Shown here: positions 53,497 through 63,500 of the stretch, piece by piece
Position numbering within the stretch: position 1 is the first letter of the stretch
How the letters are laid out: each line of letters begins with the position of its first letter
Source: Sphingomonas paeninsulae
GTDB lineage: Bacteria > Pseudomonadota > Alphaproteobacteria > Sphingomonadales > Sphingomonadaceae
Length of the DNA stretch: 64,000 bases
Direction: 5' to 3'
Assembly: GCF_003660165.1 (NCBI RefSeq)
Contig: NZ_CP032829.1
Coordinates: 620,001 to 684,000 of the forward strand
Translations under genes and position numbers: made by a program
The notes under the pieces: model-generated
The model's input: the letters and a program-made list of their open reading frames with translations, nothing else
What the model was told of the DNA's origin: nothing
Database searches by the model: none

Positions 53497-54666
53497 TCAG
53501 GAAATAGCAGAGGCCAGGGTCAGTAACCGATCCCCGAAATCCGGCTGCATCCGCGCGGCAAAATCCGGCGCTGCCTTTCTGACACGTAATGCGAGGGCTT
53601 CGTTGTCATAGGCCGTATTGATTGCGGCAGCGCAGGCATCGGCATCGATATAATGAAGTTGAACGCCTGTCCCGAGACCCGATGCCGAAAGCGCGCCAGC
53701 GTGAAGCTGTTTTTCCAGATCATAATAAGTGACCAGATGGGGTAGCCCGGCGAGCAGGGCGGAACAGAGAAAGCCGTGGCCGCCGTGTGAAACCACCAGT
53801 CGCGAACGGCGGGCAATTTCCCGCCACGTCACGGCGCTGGTTTCCACGATGAACCCTGCGCGGCGCAATTTTCCGACAAAGGTCGAGTCAGCATCGGGGA
53901 TATAGATGCGCACGCGTTTACCGCTTTTGCGCAAAGCGTCCCACAACACGCTTTGGCCCATAGTTGCCGAAAAGGCATAGACGAATATCTCATCGCCGCT
54001 GCCGCTTCCATCGAACGACGCCGGGGCAATTCCGGGCGCGCACCACGGAGTCTGCCGAAACGCGCGATAGGGGTCGATCTCTTGGAAAGTTTCGACAAAA
54101 TAGTGATCGGCAGAAAACAGAGCGGGCAGCGTCCGCAACGGGTCGCGACCGATCGAGCGCAGGTCCGCATCGATGATATCCAGCGCCATCGCTTCGTCAA
54201 AACCCGGTGCCCCTGCCAGCCGCGGCATCTCATCGAGATAGGCGGGAGGCTGAACGAAGCCGGTGCCCGATGAAACCGTGATTGCGCGACCGTGTGCCGC
54301 ACAGAGCAACGCCGGTGCGAAATCGCCCACGACGATGTCAGGCTTCCAGGCCGATAATATGGCATCCCATCCCGACATAATCGCCGAAAGCGTGCCCGGC
54401 TTTTCGAGACCCAGCCGACAAAGTATGTCGATCATCGTCGAGGCGTGTCCCCAAACGGGAACGGCGGCACTGGCAAGCAGGCGCGGCCAGACCGGTGACT
54501 GAAAGATCGGGATGGTTACGTCACGCGATAGTCCCAGAGAATCGACCTGCTGGAGACCAAGGGCCACGTCATGACCAAGCGCGCGCAATTTGGCCGCAGC
54601 CGGTGCGGTCCTGACGACATGCCCGCGATTGGCACCCAGTTCCCAACCGATCAGGATACGCGCCAT
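53497..54666 (-). CDS. GT1/UGT-type glycosyltransferase
   Basis: 389 residues with two Rossmann-like halves. ARILIGWELGANRGHVVRTA opens an acceptor-binding N domain; SAWKPDIVVGDFAPALLCAA and the C-terminal half FVYAFSATMGQSVLWDALRK, RSRLVVSHGGHGFLCSALLA (nucleotide-sugar pocket, HGGHG) and LPHLVTYYDLEKQLHAGALS follow. This is the form of UDP-glycosyltransferases such as zeaxanthin or macrolide glycosyltransferases. The acceptor is unknown. The next gene on the same strand, CinA-like, lies 8 bp upstream of its start, so the two are probably co-transcribed. Confidence 0.8.
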   Translation of the reverse strand: MARILIGWELGANRGHVVRTAPAAAKLRALGHDVALGLQQVDSLGLSRDVTIPIFQSPVWPRLLASAAVPVWGHASTMIDILCRLGLEKPGTLSAIMSGWDAILSAWKPDIVVGDFAPALLCAAHGRAITVSSGTGFVQPPAYLDEMPRLAGAPGFDEAMALDIIDADLRSIGRDPLRTLPALFSADHYFVETFQEIDPYRAFRQTPWCAPGIAPASFDGSGSGDEIFVYAFSATMGQSVLWDALRKSGKRVRIYIPDADSTFVGKLRRAGFIVETSAVTWREIARRSRLVVSHGGHGFLCSALLAGLPHLVTYYDLEKQLHAGALSASGLGTGVQLHYIDADACAAAINTAYDNEALALRVRKAAPDFAARMQPDFGDRLLTLASAIS

Positions 54667-54674
54667 AGGCGACG

Positions 54675-55457
54675 CTAAATCCCGCCATCCACTGTAGGAT
54701 GACCGATCGCGGCAAGTTGCGTGACCAGATCATGCGCGCAGGCGTCGATCGCGGCAGTCTCGGTCGACCGGATCACGAAGTTCGCGCCGGTCTTGCCATC
54801 GCGGAAGAATGGATAACTGCCGATCTGGCACTCTTCATGCGCTTTTTCAGTGGCGCGGAGGAGTTCGGCAACTTCGCTTTCGGCGATCCAGCAACCGACG
54901 GTGTGCGACAGCAGCGGCTTTCCGCCTTCGAGTTTACCCGACAACGCATCAAGCATCATCGCGGTGATGTGCGGCACACCCGCCATGATGAAGACATTAC
55001 CGTGGCAGATACCCGGCGCTCCCGACATCCGGTTTTCGATCAGCGACGCGCCCTCTGGAACGCGCGCCATACGCAGACGCATCGGGGTCGCACCACCACG
55101 CGTCTCGTAATAGCCCTCGAGCACGGCGACCGCCTTTGGGTGGAAAACCACGGGTACGCCGAGCGCCTTTGCAATGGCATCGACAGTGATGTCATCGTGC
55201 GTCGGACCAATCCCACCCGTCGTAAACAGATAGTCGTTGCGGGCGCGAAGCTGATTTACCGCTTCGACAATGGCGTCCTCGACATCAGGAACAACGCGAA
55301 CTTCGCCCAGCCTGATCCCCTGAAGGTTCAGCCACAGCGCGATTTGCGAGATATTCTTGTCCTGCGTGCGGCCTGAAAGGATTTCGTCGCCGATCACCAC
55401 AAGCGCGGCGGTCCAGATGCGGTCGGCCAATTTGCCGGTCATTTGTGCGGTCGTCAT
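54675..55457 (-). CDS. CinA N-terminal-like (MoeA/MoaB-fold) protein
   Basis: 260 residues. TAALVVIGDEILSGRTQDKN, the LFTTGGIGPTHDDITVDAIA motif and RMSGAPGICHGNVFIMAGVP identify the molybdopterin-binding-like domain of CinA (COG1058), without the C-terminal amidase domain. Family members with this domain act in nucleotide-repair (ADP-ribose pyrophosphatase) or related reactions. It is divergent from map and 8 bp before the GT1 gene. Function is stated at family level. Confidence 0.88.
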   Translation of the reverse strand: MTTAQMTGKLADRIWTAALVVIGDEILSGRTQDKNISQIALWLNLQGIRLGEVRVVPDVEDAIVEAVNQLRARNDYLFTTGGIGPTHDDITVDAIAKALGVPVVFHPKAVAVLEGYYETRGGATPMRLRMARVPEGASLIENRMSGAPGICHGNVFIMAGVPHITAMMLDALSGKLEGGKPLLSHTVGCWIAESEVAELLRATEKAHEECQIGSYPFFRDGKTGANFVIRSTETAAIDACAHDLVTQLAAIGHPTVDGGI

Positions 55458-55521
55458 ATCCGATGCGTTAGCCCGAAGCGCCGCTCTCGCAAAGTCCGCA
55501 GCGAACGATTATGTGAGGGGA

Positions 55522-56346
55522 ATGACCGAATATGTAAACATAGCCTCCGACGTCCGCAGCGCCCGTACAGGAGCCATCAAACTGCATGACGAAGCCGGAT
55601 TTGCTGGAATGCGCGCTGCCGGACGGCTCGGTGCCGATGCGCTCGATGCGCTGGTTCCGCACGTCGTTCCCGGCGTTACCACAGGCGAGCTGGACGATAT
55701 TGTGCGGGAAATCACGCTTCGCGGCGGCGGTGTGCCCGCAACGCTGGGTTATCGCGGTTTTACGCATAGCTGCTGCACGTCGATCAACCATGTCGTCTGT
55801 CACGGCATTCCGGGAAGCAAAGTTCTGCGAGACGGCGATATCGTCAACATCGACGTGACGCCGCTGCTCGATCGATGGCACGGCGATACCAGCCGGATGT
55901 TTCTGGTCGGTGACGTCCCGATCAAGGCGCGGCGGCTTGTCGACGTGACCTATGAATGCCTCATGCTGGGGATAGAGCAGGCCAAACCCGGCAATACGAT
56001 GGGCGATGTCGCCCATGCGATCCAAACGTTCGCCGAAAAGCATCGCTACGGTATCGTCCGCGATTTCTGCGGTCACGGAGTCGGACGCCTGTTTCACGAT
56101 GCCCCCGAAGTCGTCCACGCCGGACGACCCGGCACCGGCCCCGAACTACGGCCCGGAATGTTCTTCACGATCGAACCGATGATCAATATCGGCCGCCATG
56201 ATGTAAAGATGCTTGATGATGGCTGGACGGCCGTGACTCGGGACAAGACACTGTCGGCGCAATTCGAACATTCGGTGGGAATCACCGAGTCGGGCTGCGA
56301 AATCTTCACGAAGAGTCCCAAGGGCCTCGATCGACCACCCTATTAA
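55522..56346 (+). CDS. map: Methionine aminopeptidase, type I
   Basis: Removes the N-terminal Met from new proteins; essential in most bacteria. 274 residues from ATG 55522 (GAGGGGA upstream); the longer frame to 55357 overlaps the divergent gene. Metal ligands are in GDIVNIDVTPLLDRWHGDTS (two Asp), CGHGVGRLFHDAPEV (His), PGMFFTIEPM (Glu) and AQFEHSVGIT (Glu); SCCTSINHVVCHGIPG carries the substrate His. All five ligands are present. Confidence 0.96.
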   Translation: MTEYVNIASDVRSARTGAIKLHDEAGFAGMRAAGRLGADALDALVPHVVPGVTTGELDDIVREITLRGGGVPATLGYRGFTHSCCTSINHVVCHGIPGSKVLRDGDIVNIDVTPLLDRWHGDTSRMFLVGDVPIKARRLVDVTYECLMLGIEQAKPGNTMGDVAHAIQTFAEKHRYGIVRDFCGHGVGRLFHDAPEVVHAGRPGTGPELRPGMFFTIEPMINIGRHDVKMLDDGWTAVTRDKTLSAQFEHSVGITESGCEIFTKSPKGLDRPPY

Positions 56347-56832
<486 letters not shown>

Positions 56833-56864
56833 TTCAACCGTTTACCGAGCAAAGGGCAATCTAA

Positions 56865-58277
56865 ATGGCGAATACTCCGCAGACCATCCTCGACATGATT
56901 AAGGAGCAGGAAATCGAATGGGTCGATGTCCGCTTCACCGATACAAAGGGGGCCTGGCACCATCTGACGATGGTTTCGTCGGTGATCGGCGAGAATGAGC
57001 TGACTGACGGCCTGATGTTCGACGGTTCGTCGATCGAAGGCTGGAAGGAAATCAACGAGTCCGACATGATCCTGAAGCCGGATCTGGACGCGGTTTATAT
57101 CGATCCATTCTCAGCGACACCGATGCTGATTCTGGTCTGCGACATTGTCGAGCCAGAGGACGGTTCGCTCTATGCCCGCGATCCACGTTCGACGGCCAAG
57201 CGCGCCGAAACTTTCCTCGCTTCGACCGGCCTTGGCGACACGGTTTATATCGGACCTGAGCCTGAATTCTTCATGTTCGACAGCGTCGAATTCGATAACA
57301 CCTATGCATCGAGCTATTACAAGCTCGACGATGTCGAACTGCCAACCAACACCGGCACAACGTATGAAGGCGGCAACATGGGCCATCGCCCCCGTGCCAA
57401 GGGTGGGTATTTCCCCGTTGGTCCGGTCGATGTGACGACCGACATCCGTGCGGAAATGACGTCGACGATGATCGAAATGGGCCTGCCCATGGACAAGCAT
57501 CACCACGAAGTCGCGGGCAGCCAGCATGAGCTTGGTCTGACCTTCGGCAAGCTGGTCGAAACCTGCGATCGCATCCAGATTTACAAATACGTCGTGAAGA
57601 TGGTCGCCCAGGCGTATGGCAAGACGGCCACATTCATGCCGAAGCCGATCAAGGCCGATAACGGTTCGGGAATGCACACGCACATCTCGATCTGGAACAA
57701 GGGCAAGAACACGTTTGCGGGCAATGGCTATGCCGGTCTGTCCGACACTTGCCTGTATTTCATCGGTGGTGTGGTCAAGCACGCCAAGGCGCTGAACGCA
57801 TTCACCAACCCGACCACCAACAGCTACAAGCGTCTGGTGCCGGGTTATGAAGCACCTGTGTTGCTCGCTTATTCGGCGCGTAACCGTTCGGCCGCATGCC
57901 GCATCCCTTATGGTGCGGGCGAAAAGGCCAAGCGCGTTGAGTTCCGTTTCCCCGACCCACTCGCCAACCCTTATCTCGCCACCGCGGCGTTGCTGATGGC
58001 GGGCATCGACGGCATCCAGAACAAGATCCATCCGGGCGAGCCGATGGACAAGAACCTGTACGACCTGCCGCCCGTCGAATTGGCAGCAGTGCCAACCGTC
58101 TGCGGTTCGTTGCGTGAAGCACTGGACAGCCTGATCGCCGATCACGACTTCCTGTTGAAGGGCGGCGTGTTCACCAAGGATCAGATCGATGCCTATATCG
58201 AACTGAAATGGCCCGAAGTTGCGCGCTGGGAAATGTCCCCTTCGCCGGTCGAGTTCGACATGTACTATTCGGCCTGA
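56865..58277 (+). CDS. glnA: Glutamine synthetase, type I
   Basis: Makes glutamine from glutamate, ammonia and ATP; dodecamer. 470 residues. [16 protein letters not shown]-type (here [20 protein letters not shown]), [29 protein letters not shown] (metal ligands), [17 protein letters not shown] (ATP/glutamate site), [12 protein letters not shown] and [15 protein letters not shown] are all present. Adenylylation Tyr is in [13 protein letters not shown], so it is the GSI-beta type controlled by GlnE. Same transcript as glnB; a strong terminator follows. Confidence 0.97.
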   Translation: MANTPQTILDMIKEQEIEWVDVRFTDTKGAWHHLTMVSSVIGENELTDGLMFDGSSIEGWKEINESDMILKPDLDAVYIDPFSATPMLILVCDIVEPEDGSLYARDPRSTAKRAETFLASTGLGDTVYIGPEPEFFMFDSVEFDNTYASSYYKLDDVELPTNTGTTYEGGNMGHRPRAKGGYFPVGPVDVTTDIRAEMTSTMIEMGLPMDKHHHEVAGSQHELGLTFGKLVETCDRIQIYKYVVKMVAQAYGKTATFMPKPIKADNGSGMHTHISIWNKGKNTFAGNGYAGLSDTCLYFIGGVVKHAKALNAFTNPTTNSYKRLVPGYEAPVLLAYSARNRSAACRIPYGAGEKAKRVEFRFPDPLANPYLATAALLMAGIDGIQNKIHPGEPMDKNLYDLPPVELAAVPTVCGSLREALDSLIADHDFLLKGGVFTKDQIDAYIELKWPEVARWEMSPSPVEFDMYYSA

Positions 58278-58301
58278 TCCGAAACCTTTTCGTTCAGGCG
58301 C

Positions 58302-58334
58302 GGCCCGGAGAGCAATCTCCGGGCCTTTCTTTTT
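58302..58334 (+). terminator. Rho-independent terminator of glnBA
   Basis: GGCCCGGAGA (58302-58311) pairs perfectly with TCTCCGGGCC (58316-58325) around GCAA, then TTTCTTTTT. 25 bp after the glnA stop. Confidence 0.95.
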
Positions 58335-58410
58335 GAGCCGCGCAGCCCCAACTAAGGCTTGGCAAATTGCAATCGGCCCGCTTCGAGCCGGACATTAGGA
58401 GAGCGAACGC

Positions 58411-59835
58411 GTGGAAAGCTATCTCAAGCATTTTATCGACGGCAAATGGGTCGAGAGCATTGGCGGCACCCGGCACGAGGTAATCAGCCCATCGACCGAA
58501 GAGCCTTGCACTGAAATCATGATCGGATCGCAAGCCGATGTTGACGCAGCCGTGGCAGCGGCGCGCAAGGCGTTCGTGACATTCTCGCAAACCTCGGTTC
58601 AGGAGCGGCTGGCGTTGCTGGGCCGTATTTCTGCCGAATTCAAAAAACGCGTCGCCGACCTTGGCAAATCGATGGCAACCGAGATGGGCGCACCGCTATC
58701 GTTTGCGAGTACCGCGCAGGCTTATTCGGGCATCGCACATTTCGGTCACACGGCAAAGGCGCTGGCGGAGTTCCAGTTTTCAGAGACAGTCGGCACGACT
58801 CATGTGGTTCACGAACCGATCGGTGTGGTCGGCATGATCACGCCATGGAACTGGCCACTGAATCAGATTGCATTGAAAGTCGCCCCGGCGATCGCGGCAG
58901 GCAACACGATGGTCTTGAAACCGTCGGAGGAATGCCCCGGCAATGCGGCAATCTTTGCCGAGATCCTCGAGGCTGCGGGTGTACCGGCGGGCGTATTTAA
59001 TCTGGTGCAGGGCAATGGACCGATCACAGGAGCGGCGATCTCCGCTCACCCCGATATCGACATGGTCAGTTTCACAGGGTCGACCCGCGCCGGAATCCTG
59101 ATTGCCAAATCCGCCGCCGATACGGTAAAACGCGTCCATACCGAACTGGGTGGCAAGGCTGCCAATCTCGTGTTGCAAGGGGCCGATCTTGCAACGGTGC
59201 TGCCGCCAACTGTTGCGGGTGTCGTCGCCAATTCGGGTCAAAGCTGCATCGCACCGACGCGTATTCTTGTGCACAAGAATCAGGAAAGCGAAGCTGTCGG
59301 GTTCATCAAGGGCATCCTTGAGGGAACGGCGGTCGGTGACCCGCTGCAAGAGGGTGCACATATCGGGCCGGTCGTAAACAAGGCGCAATATGATAAAATC
59401 CAGGGGCTGATCCAGTCTGCCATCGACGAAGGGGCTAAGCTGGAAACCGGCGGAACCGGTCTGCCCCCGGAACTCAATCGCGGTTATTATGTCCGCCCAA
59501 CTTTGTTCAGCGGCGTCACCGCCGACATGCGGATTGCCAATGAAGAGATTTTCGGGCCTGTCGCAACAGTGATGACTTACTCTACCGACGCCGAAGCCAT
59601 CGAGATCGTCAATGCGACACCATACGGGCTTTCGGCAACAATCTCTGGCGACCCGGCGGCAGCGGCGAAAGTCGCCCCGAAATTGCGCGCGGGTATCGTT
59701 ACGATCAACAGTTGGGCACCCGATGGGCAAACCCCATTTGGTGGTTACAAACAATCAGGCAACGGGCGCGAGGGCGGTGTTTATGGCCTGCGCGAGTTCA
59801 TGGAAATTAAGTCGATCATCGGCGCGCCTGCATAA
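58411..59835 (+). CDS. NAD(P)-dependent aldehyde dehydrogenase
   Basis: 474 residues from GTG 58411 (AGGAGAGCGAACGC upstream). IGVVGMITPWNWPLNQIALK, KPSEECPGNAAIFAEILEAA (cofactor), FTGSTRAGILIAKSAADTVK and TELGGKAANLVLQGADLATV (catalytic Glu), SGQSCIAPTRILV (catalytic Cys), EEIFGPVATVM and NSWAPDGQTPFGGYKQSGNG. Active-site residues are intact. The closest group by eye is the broad-range aldehyde/betaine-aldehyde type. The substrate is not determined by the sequence. Downstream lies the flavoprotein gene with its own stress-type site. Confidence 0.92.
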   Translation: MESYLKHFIDGKWVESIGGTRHEVISPSTEEPCTEIMIGSQADVDAAVAAARKAFVTFSQTSVQERLALLGRISAEFKKRVADLGKSMATEMGAPLSFASTAQAYSGIAHFGHTAKALAEFQFSETVGTTHVVHEPIGVVGMITPWNWPLNQIALKVAPAIAAGNTMVLKPSEECPGNAAIFAEILEAAGVPAGVFNLVQGNGPITGAAISAHPDIDMVSFTGSTRAGILIAKSAADTVKRVHTELGGKAANLVLQGADLATVLPPTVAGVVANSGQSCIAPTRILVHKNQESEAVGFIKGILEGTAVGDPLQEGAHIGPVVNKAQYDKIQGLIQSAIDEGAKLETGGTGLPPELNRGYYVRPTLFSGVTADMRIANEEIFGPVATVMTYSTDAEAIEIVNATPYGLSATISGDPAAAAKVAPKLRAGIVTINSWAPDGQTPFGGYKQSGNGREGGVYGLREFMEIKSIIGAPA

Positions 59836-59842
59836 ATCGGCC

Positions 59843-59867
59843 GGAACATAATGCTTTACGCTTCGTC
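59843..59867 (+). promoter_or_regulatory. Candidate sigma-EcfG promoter (GGAAC-N16-CGTC)
   Basis: GGAAC (59843-59847), 16 bases, CGTC (59864-59867). One base away from the EcfG consensus. The ATG of the flavodoxin-like gene lies 29 bp downstream. The -10 part overlaps the left arm of the inverted repeat at 59861-59894. Confidence 0.55.
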
Positions 59868-59894
59868 CTTTGGGATCATATCCAAAGGACGAAG
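59861..59894. repeat. Perfect 13-bp inverted repeat over the ribosome binding site of the flavoprotein gene
   Basis: CTTCGTCCTTTGG (59861-59873) and CCAAAGGACGAAG (59882-59894) are perfect complements around eight bases and end two bases before the ATG at 59897. The right arm includes the AAGGA ribosome binding site. It may be a hairpin hiding the start, or a DNA operator overlapping the -10 of the stress-type promoter. Confidence 0.7.
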
Positions 59895-59896
59895 CC

Positions 59897-60511
59897 ATGG
59901 CTCTCTCTGCAATCGCTCTCAACTGCTCCCTCAAAGCAAAAGGAGACAGTTCGACCGATGCGATGATCAGGGTGCTGGCCGAAGCGTTCGGAAAGCACGA
60001 TGCCAAACTTACCGAAACTATCCGTATATCCGCCGAGAACGTCAAAACCGGTGTTTCATCCGATGAAGGCGACGGCGATGCGTGGCCCGCGATCCGACAG
60101 AAAATCCTTGCCGCCGATATCCTGATTTTCGGGACGCCGATCTGGATGGGCCAGATGGGCAGCGTTGCGAAACGCGTACTCGAACGAATGGACGCTTTTC
60201 TAAGCGAAACCGATGAGGCCGGCCGTCAACCAAGTTTCGGAAAAGTTGCAGTCGCGGCAATCGTCGGGAACGAGGATGGCGCCCATATCTCGAGCGCACA
60301 GATATTCCAGTCGCTGAACGATACCGGCTGGACGATCCCCGCCGCTGCTGTGTGCTATTGGGTGGGCGAAGCGATGGGCGATATCGACTTCAAGGATTTG
60401 TCCAAGACGCCTGACAAGGTGTTGGAGACCGCCGCGATGACGGCCGCGAATGCCGCGCACCTTGCAAAGTTATTAAAGGGGAAAACATATCCGGGCATGC
60501 CGGACAACTAA
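59897..60511 (+). CDS. Flavodoxin-like NAD(P)H-dependent oxidoreductase
   Basis: 204 residues. The FMN phosphate loop is LNCSLKAKGDSSTDAMIRVL. ADILIFGTPIWMGQMGSVAK (the WMG segment stacks on the flavin) and VAVAAIVGNEDGAHISSAQI complete the binding site. It resembles WrbA/flavodoxin-reductase proteins. The start is ATG 59897. The gene has a stress-type promoter and a perfect inverted repeat around its ribosome binding site, so its expression is likely conditional. It is convergent with tamB, whose stop adjoins it. Confidence 0.85.
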   Translation: MALSAIALNCSLKAKGDSSTDAMIRVLAEAFGKHDAKLTETIRISAENVKTGVSSDEGDGDAWPAIRQKILAADILIFGTPIWMGQMGSVAKRVLERMDAFLSETDEAGRQPSFGKVAVAAIVGNEDGAHISSAQIFQSLNDTGWTIPAAAVCYWVGEAMGDIDFKDLSKTPDKVLETAAMTAANAAHLAKLLKGKTYPGMPDN

Positions 60512-63500
60512 TCAATAATCCTTCGACACGCGGACGGCGGCACTGGTTCGACCGATCGTCGAGATCGACGACAACAGCGACAGCCAGCGCGTAATCTGAA
60601 ATTCGACGCGGCTCGCGGAATAGCCCTGCCCGTCGCTAATCACTTCGACATAAGTGCGGCGGGTAATGTATTTGCCCGCCGCCAGCGCGGTTTTTGAACC
60701 CGTCGTCGCATCGGCAGGCAGGATGCGCAGGCGGTCTAGCCCGATTGCCTGACGCAGCGCGTTAATCGGGTTCAGCCCGCCCCCCGAATTGCGCAACGAC
60801 GCGACGGCCGCTGCCAGTTGCAATGCTTCGGGCGCGGAGAGGTTGGTTATCGAAGTCCCGAACAACAACCGCGATAACAGTTCATCCTGTGGCAAGGCAG
60901 GGATACTGGTAAATGTAATGTCGGGTTTTTGCCCCGTCCCGGTGACGCGCACCGTTGCGTTCAGCGACTGGGCGTTCGATGTTGCCTCTATGTCGATAAC
61001 CGGATCGATTGGCGTGGTTCCAGTAAATCTGATCGTCCCCTTGTCGAGGTCGAAACGCTTGCCCGCAAACTCATAGCCACCGCGGAGAAGGTCGGCACGA
61101 CCCAATATGCGCGGCTCATCCAGCGTGCCACCTATATCCAGATTTGCGCGCCATTCGCTGTCGAGACCCAGTCCCGTAACGGAAAGCCGGTTTGCAGCCT
61201 TCGCCTTGACCGCCAGCGACCACGAAATGGGTGGACTTTGAACAGCCAGATCGCTCGCGGGGCGATTCAGTTCCCTAACATTCAGCCGCGGAATGGTAGC
61301 GGCAGCACTGGCCTGGCCTAGTCGAAAGGAGCTGTGGTTCAGTTCCAGCGTTCCGGCAATGCTACCCGAACCACCATCGGACTTAATCGAGAGCGGACCG
61401 GTGACCGTCGCTGAAATATCATCGCGCCTGATGATGTCGGCCTGTTGCGCATTCCCAACGATATCGATGCCAAAGCCGTTAGCCGCCGACAGGTCGAAGG
61501 TCGCGCGCCCGGTCAACGTTCCCTTTCCTGCGGTCGCCGAAAAGCTCTGGATAACGAGTTTCGATCCGCCGAACACGCCGCTGGCTTTCATGCCCGTCAA
61601 CACGGTCCCGCTCAGTGGGCTTTCAAGGCGCAGATTTTCGGTTTTGATCGATCCCCTGATCTGCGGATCGCCCAATCGCCCGCCGATATCGGCACCGACA
61701 GCGATCGGGCCAGAGATATCGAAGCTCTCGATCCCGGTCAGACGCCACAACGTGTCGGCTGGTCCATTGTAGCGGAGTTGCGCGAACAGAGGAGCGTTGG
61801 TCAGGCGCTCGATCAGCGTACCAGAAGTGGGGAGCGGCGCGATCCGGGCCTGCGCCTGCCCGATGGTCGTACCGCCGCTGGCCGCGACCGCGCGCATGAC
61901 TGCTCCACGCGCATCCAGCGCAGCGATGACACCGACGTCGATCGGCCGGGAGGACAGCACCAGCCCCGAACGGGTTAGTCCACGGATGCGCAAATCGGCG
62001 CGGCCTGTCGGTGCAGCCCCAGTTGCAGTTTGAGCAAAATTGACATGACCACTGGCAATGCCGCCGAGAGCCAGTCGCGGATACAATATATCGAGGACCG
62101 TCAGCGGCATTCGCACCACATCGGCATCGACGGCGATCCCACTGTCGCCGAACCGTCCGCCGACCTTTGCCGACCCGCCGGCAAAGCTCAGCGCGGTCGG
62201 AGCGAGCGCCCATCCGCTGCCGTCGCGCATGACGATGCCAGGTGCATCCAGCTTGATCGGCTTACCGTCGATCGTTCCCTGCAGCGCGACGGCGAGCCGG
62301 TTCGGCGCGACTTGCGTGACCGTCTGAATATCGAATGCACGCCCGCGCGATCCGGCGAGCGAGGCTTTCACCTCACCCACACCATCCAGCAGGTGAACAT
62401 TGGCGGCAAGGCGCGCGAGGCCGATGCCGCCATAACGAAGCCCCTGCCCCTGTATCGTCGCATCGACATCCGTACCTTTTGGATCGAGCAGCAGGACAGC
62501 ATCTACCTGTCCACGACGGGCGGCGATCAAGGGTGGACCATTCAGCGTTGCATCGCGAGCCGTGAGGTGCGCTTCGATACGCTGAACACCGCCTTGAGGA
62601 GCAAACGCGAGCCTTCCCGAAATACCGCTGCCCGATAAGGCAAGTTGTCCATCGAGGCTGCCCGACACAGGCCGAAGCTGACCTTTGGCGACGAGCCCCG
62701 ACGCCACGATCTGGCCGAACTGAATAACCGCCTGCCCGCCAGAAGGCAGCAAAATCGCGCCATTACCAGCGAACGGACCGATTAATGAACCACCGGCGGC
62801 CTGCCACTGGAACCCCTCAGCCGTTGGGTCTAGGTGCGCACGAACATCGCGCAGACCGAGTGAATCCATCGGTCGGGCAAGCTGCAGGTCGAGCGTCGGC
62901 CGGTCGATCCGGCCGTCGAGGATCATTTTCAACGGGCCATATTGCCGCTGCACGCCACTCCCTTCAAAATGGAAAGAGCCGTCCTTGCGACGATAACCAT
63001 TGCCGGTCAGTCGCAACGCGGGTGCAGTCAGTTTCAGGTTGATGAAGTGAACCAGACCATCGACGTCGCGCTCCAGCCCCGTATCAATATAGGGCAGCCC
63101 GCCAGCCAGCCCGGCAAGAAAATTGTTATCGAAACGCCGCACCCACGCCTGCCCGCGACCGATGACTCGCGTCCCGCGACCATTCGCGCCGGGCACGATC
63201 TTCAACTCGCTTTTGACATCCACGATGCCGAGGCCGGGGATCAGGTAGCGACCGAGCTGCCCGGCAAGTCCGATGTCATACTTGCCCGTCGCCAGATCGA
63301 CGAGCAGCGAAACCTTGCCATTGAGCTTGTCAGATTTCAGGATGAGACCATCGCCGCTGATTATCTTCGACGTCACTCGTAACAAACCCTGCACGCTGAT
63401 ATTGCCGAGGATACCACCCGCCACATCGCCGACGCCGGTCACGCGCCGTGCGGTCAATTTCAGAGGAACGATAACCGGTGTTGGCGACAATCGCCCCCGA

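Noticed and set aside
57111-58145. Minus-strand frame opposite glnA
   Set aside because: glnA is beyond doubt and the antisense product resembles no protein family.
58780-59754. Minus-strand frame opposite the aldehyde dehydrogenase
   Set aside because: Shadow of a high-GC gene, with no supporting signals.
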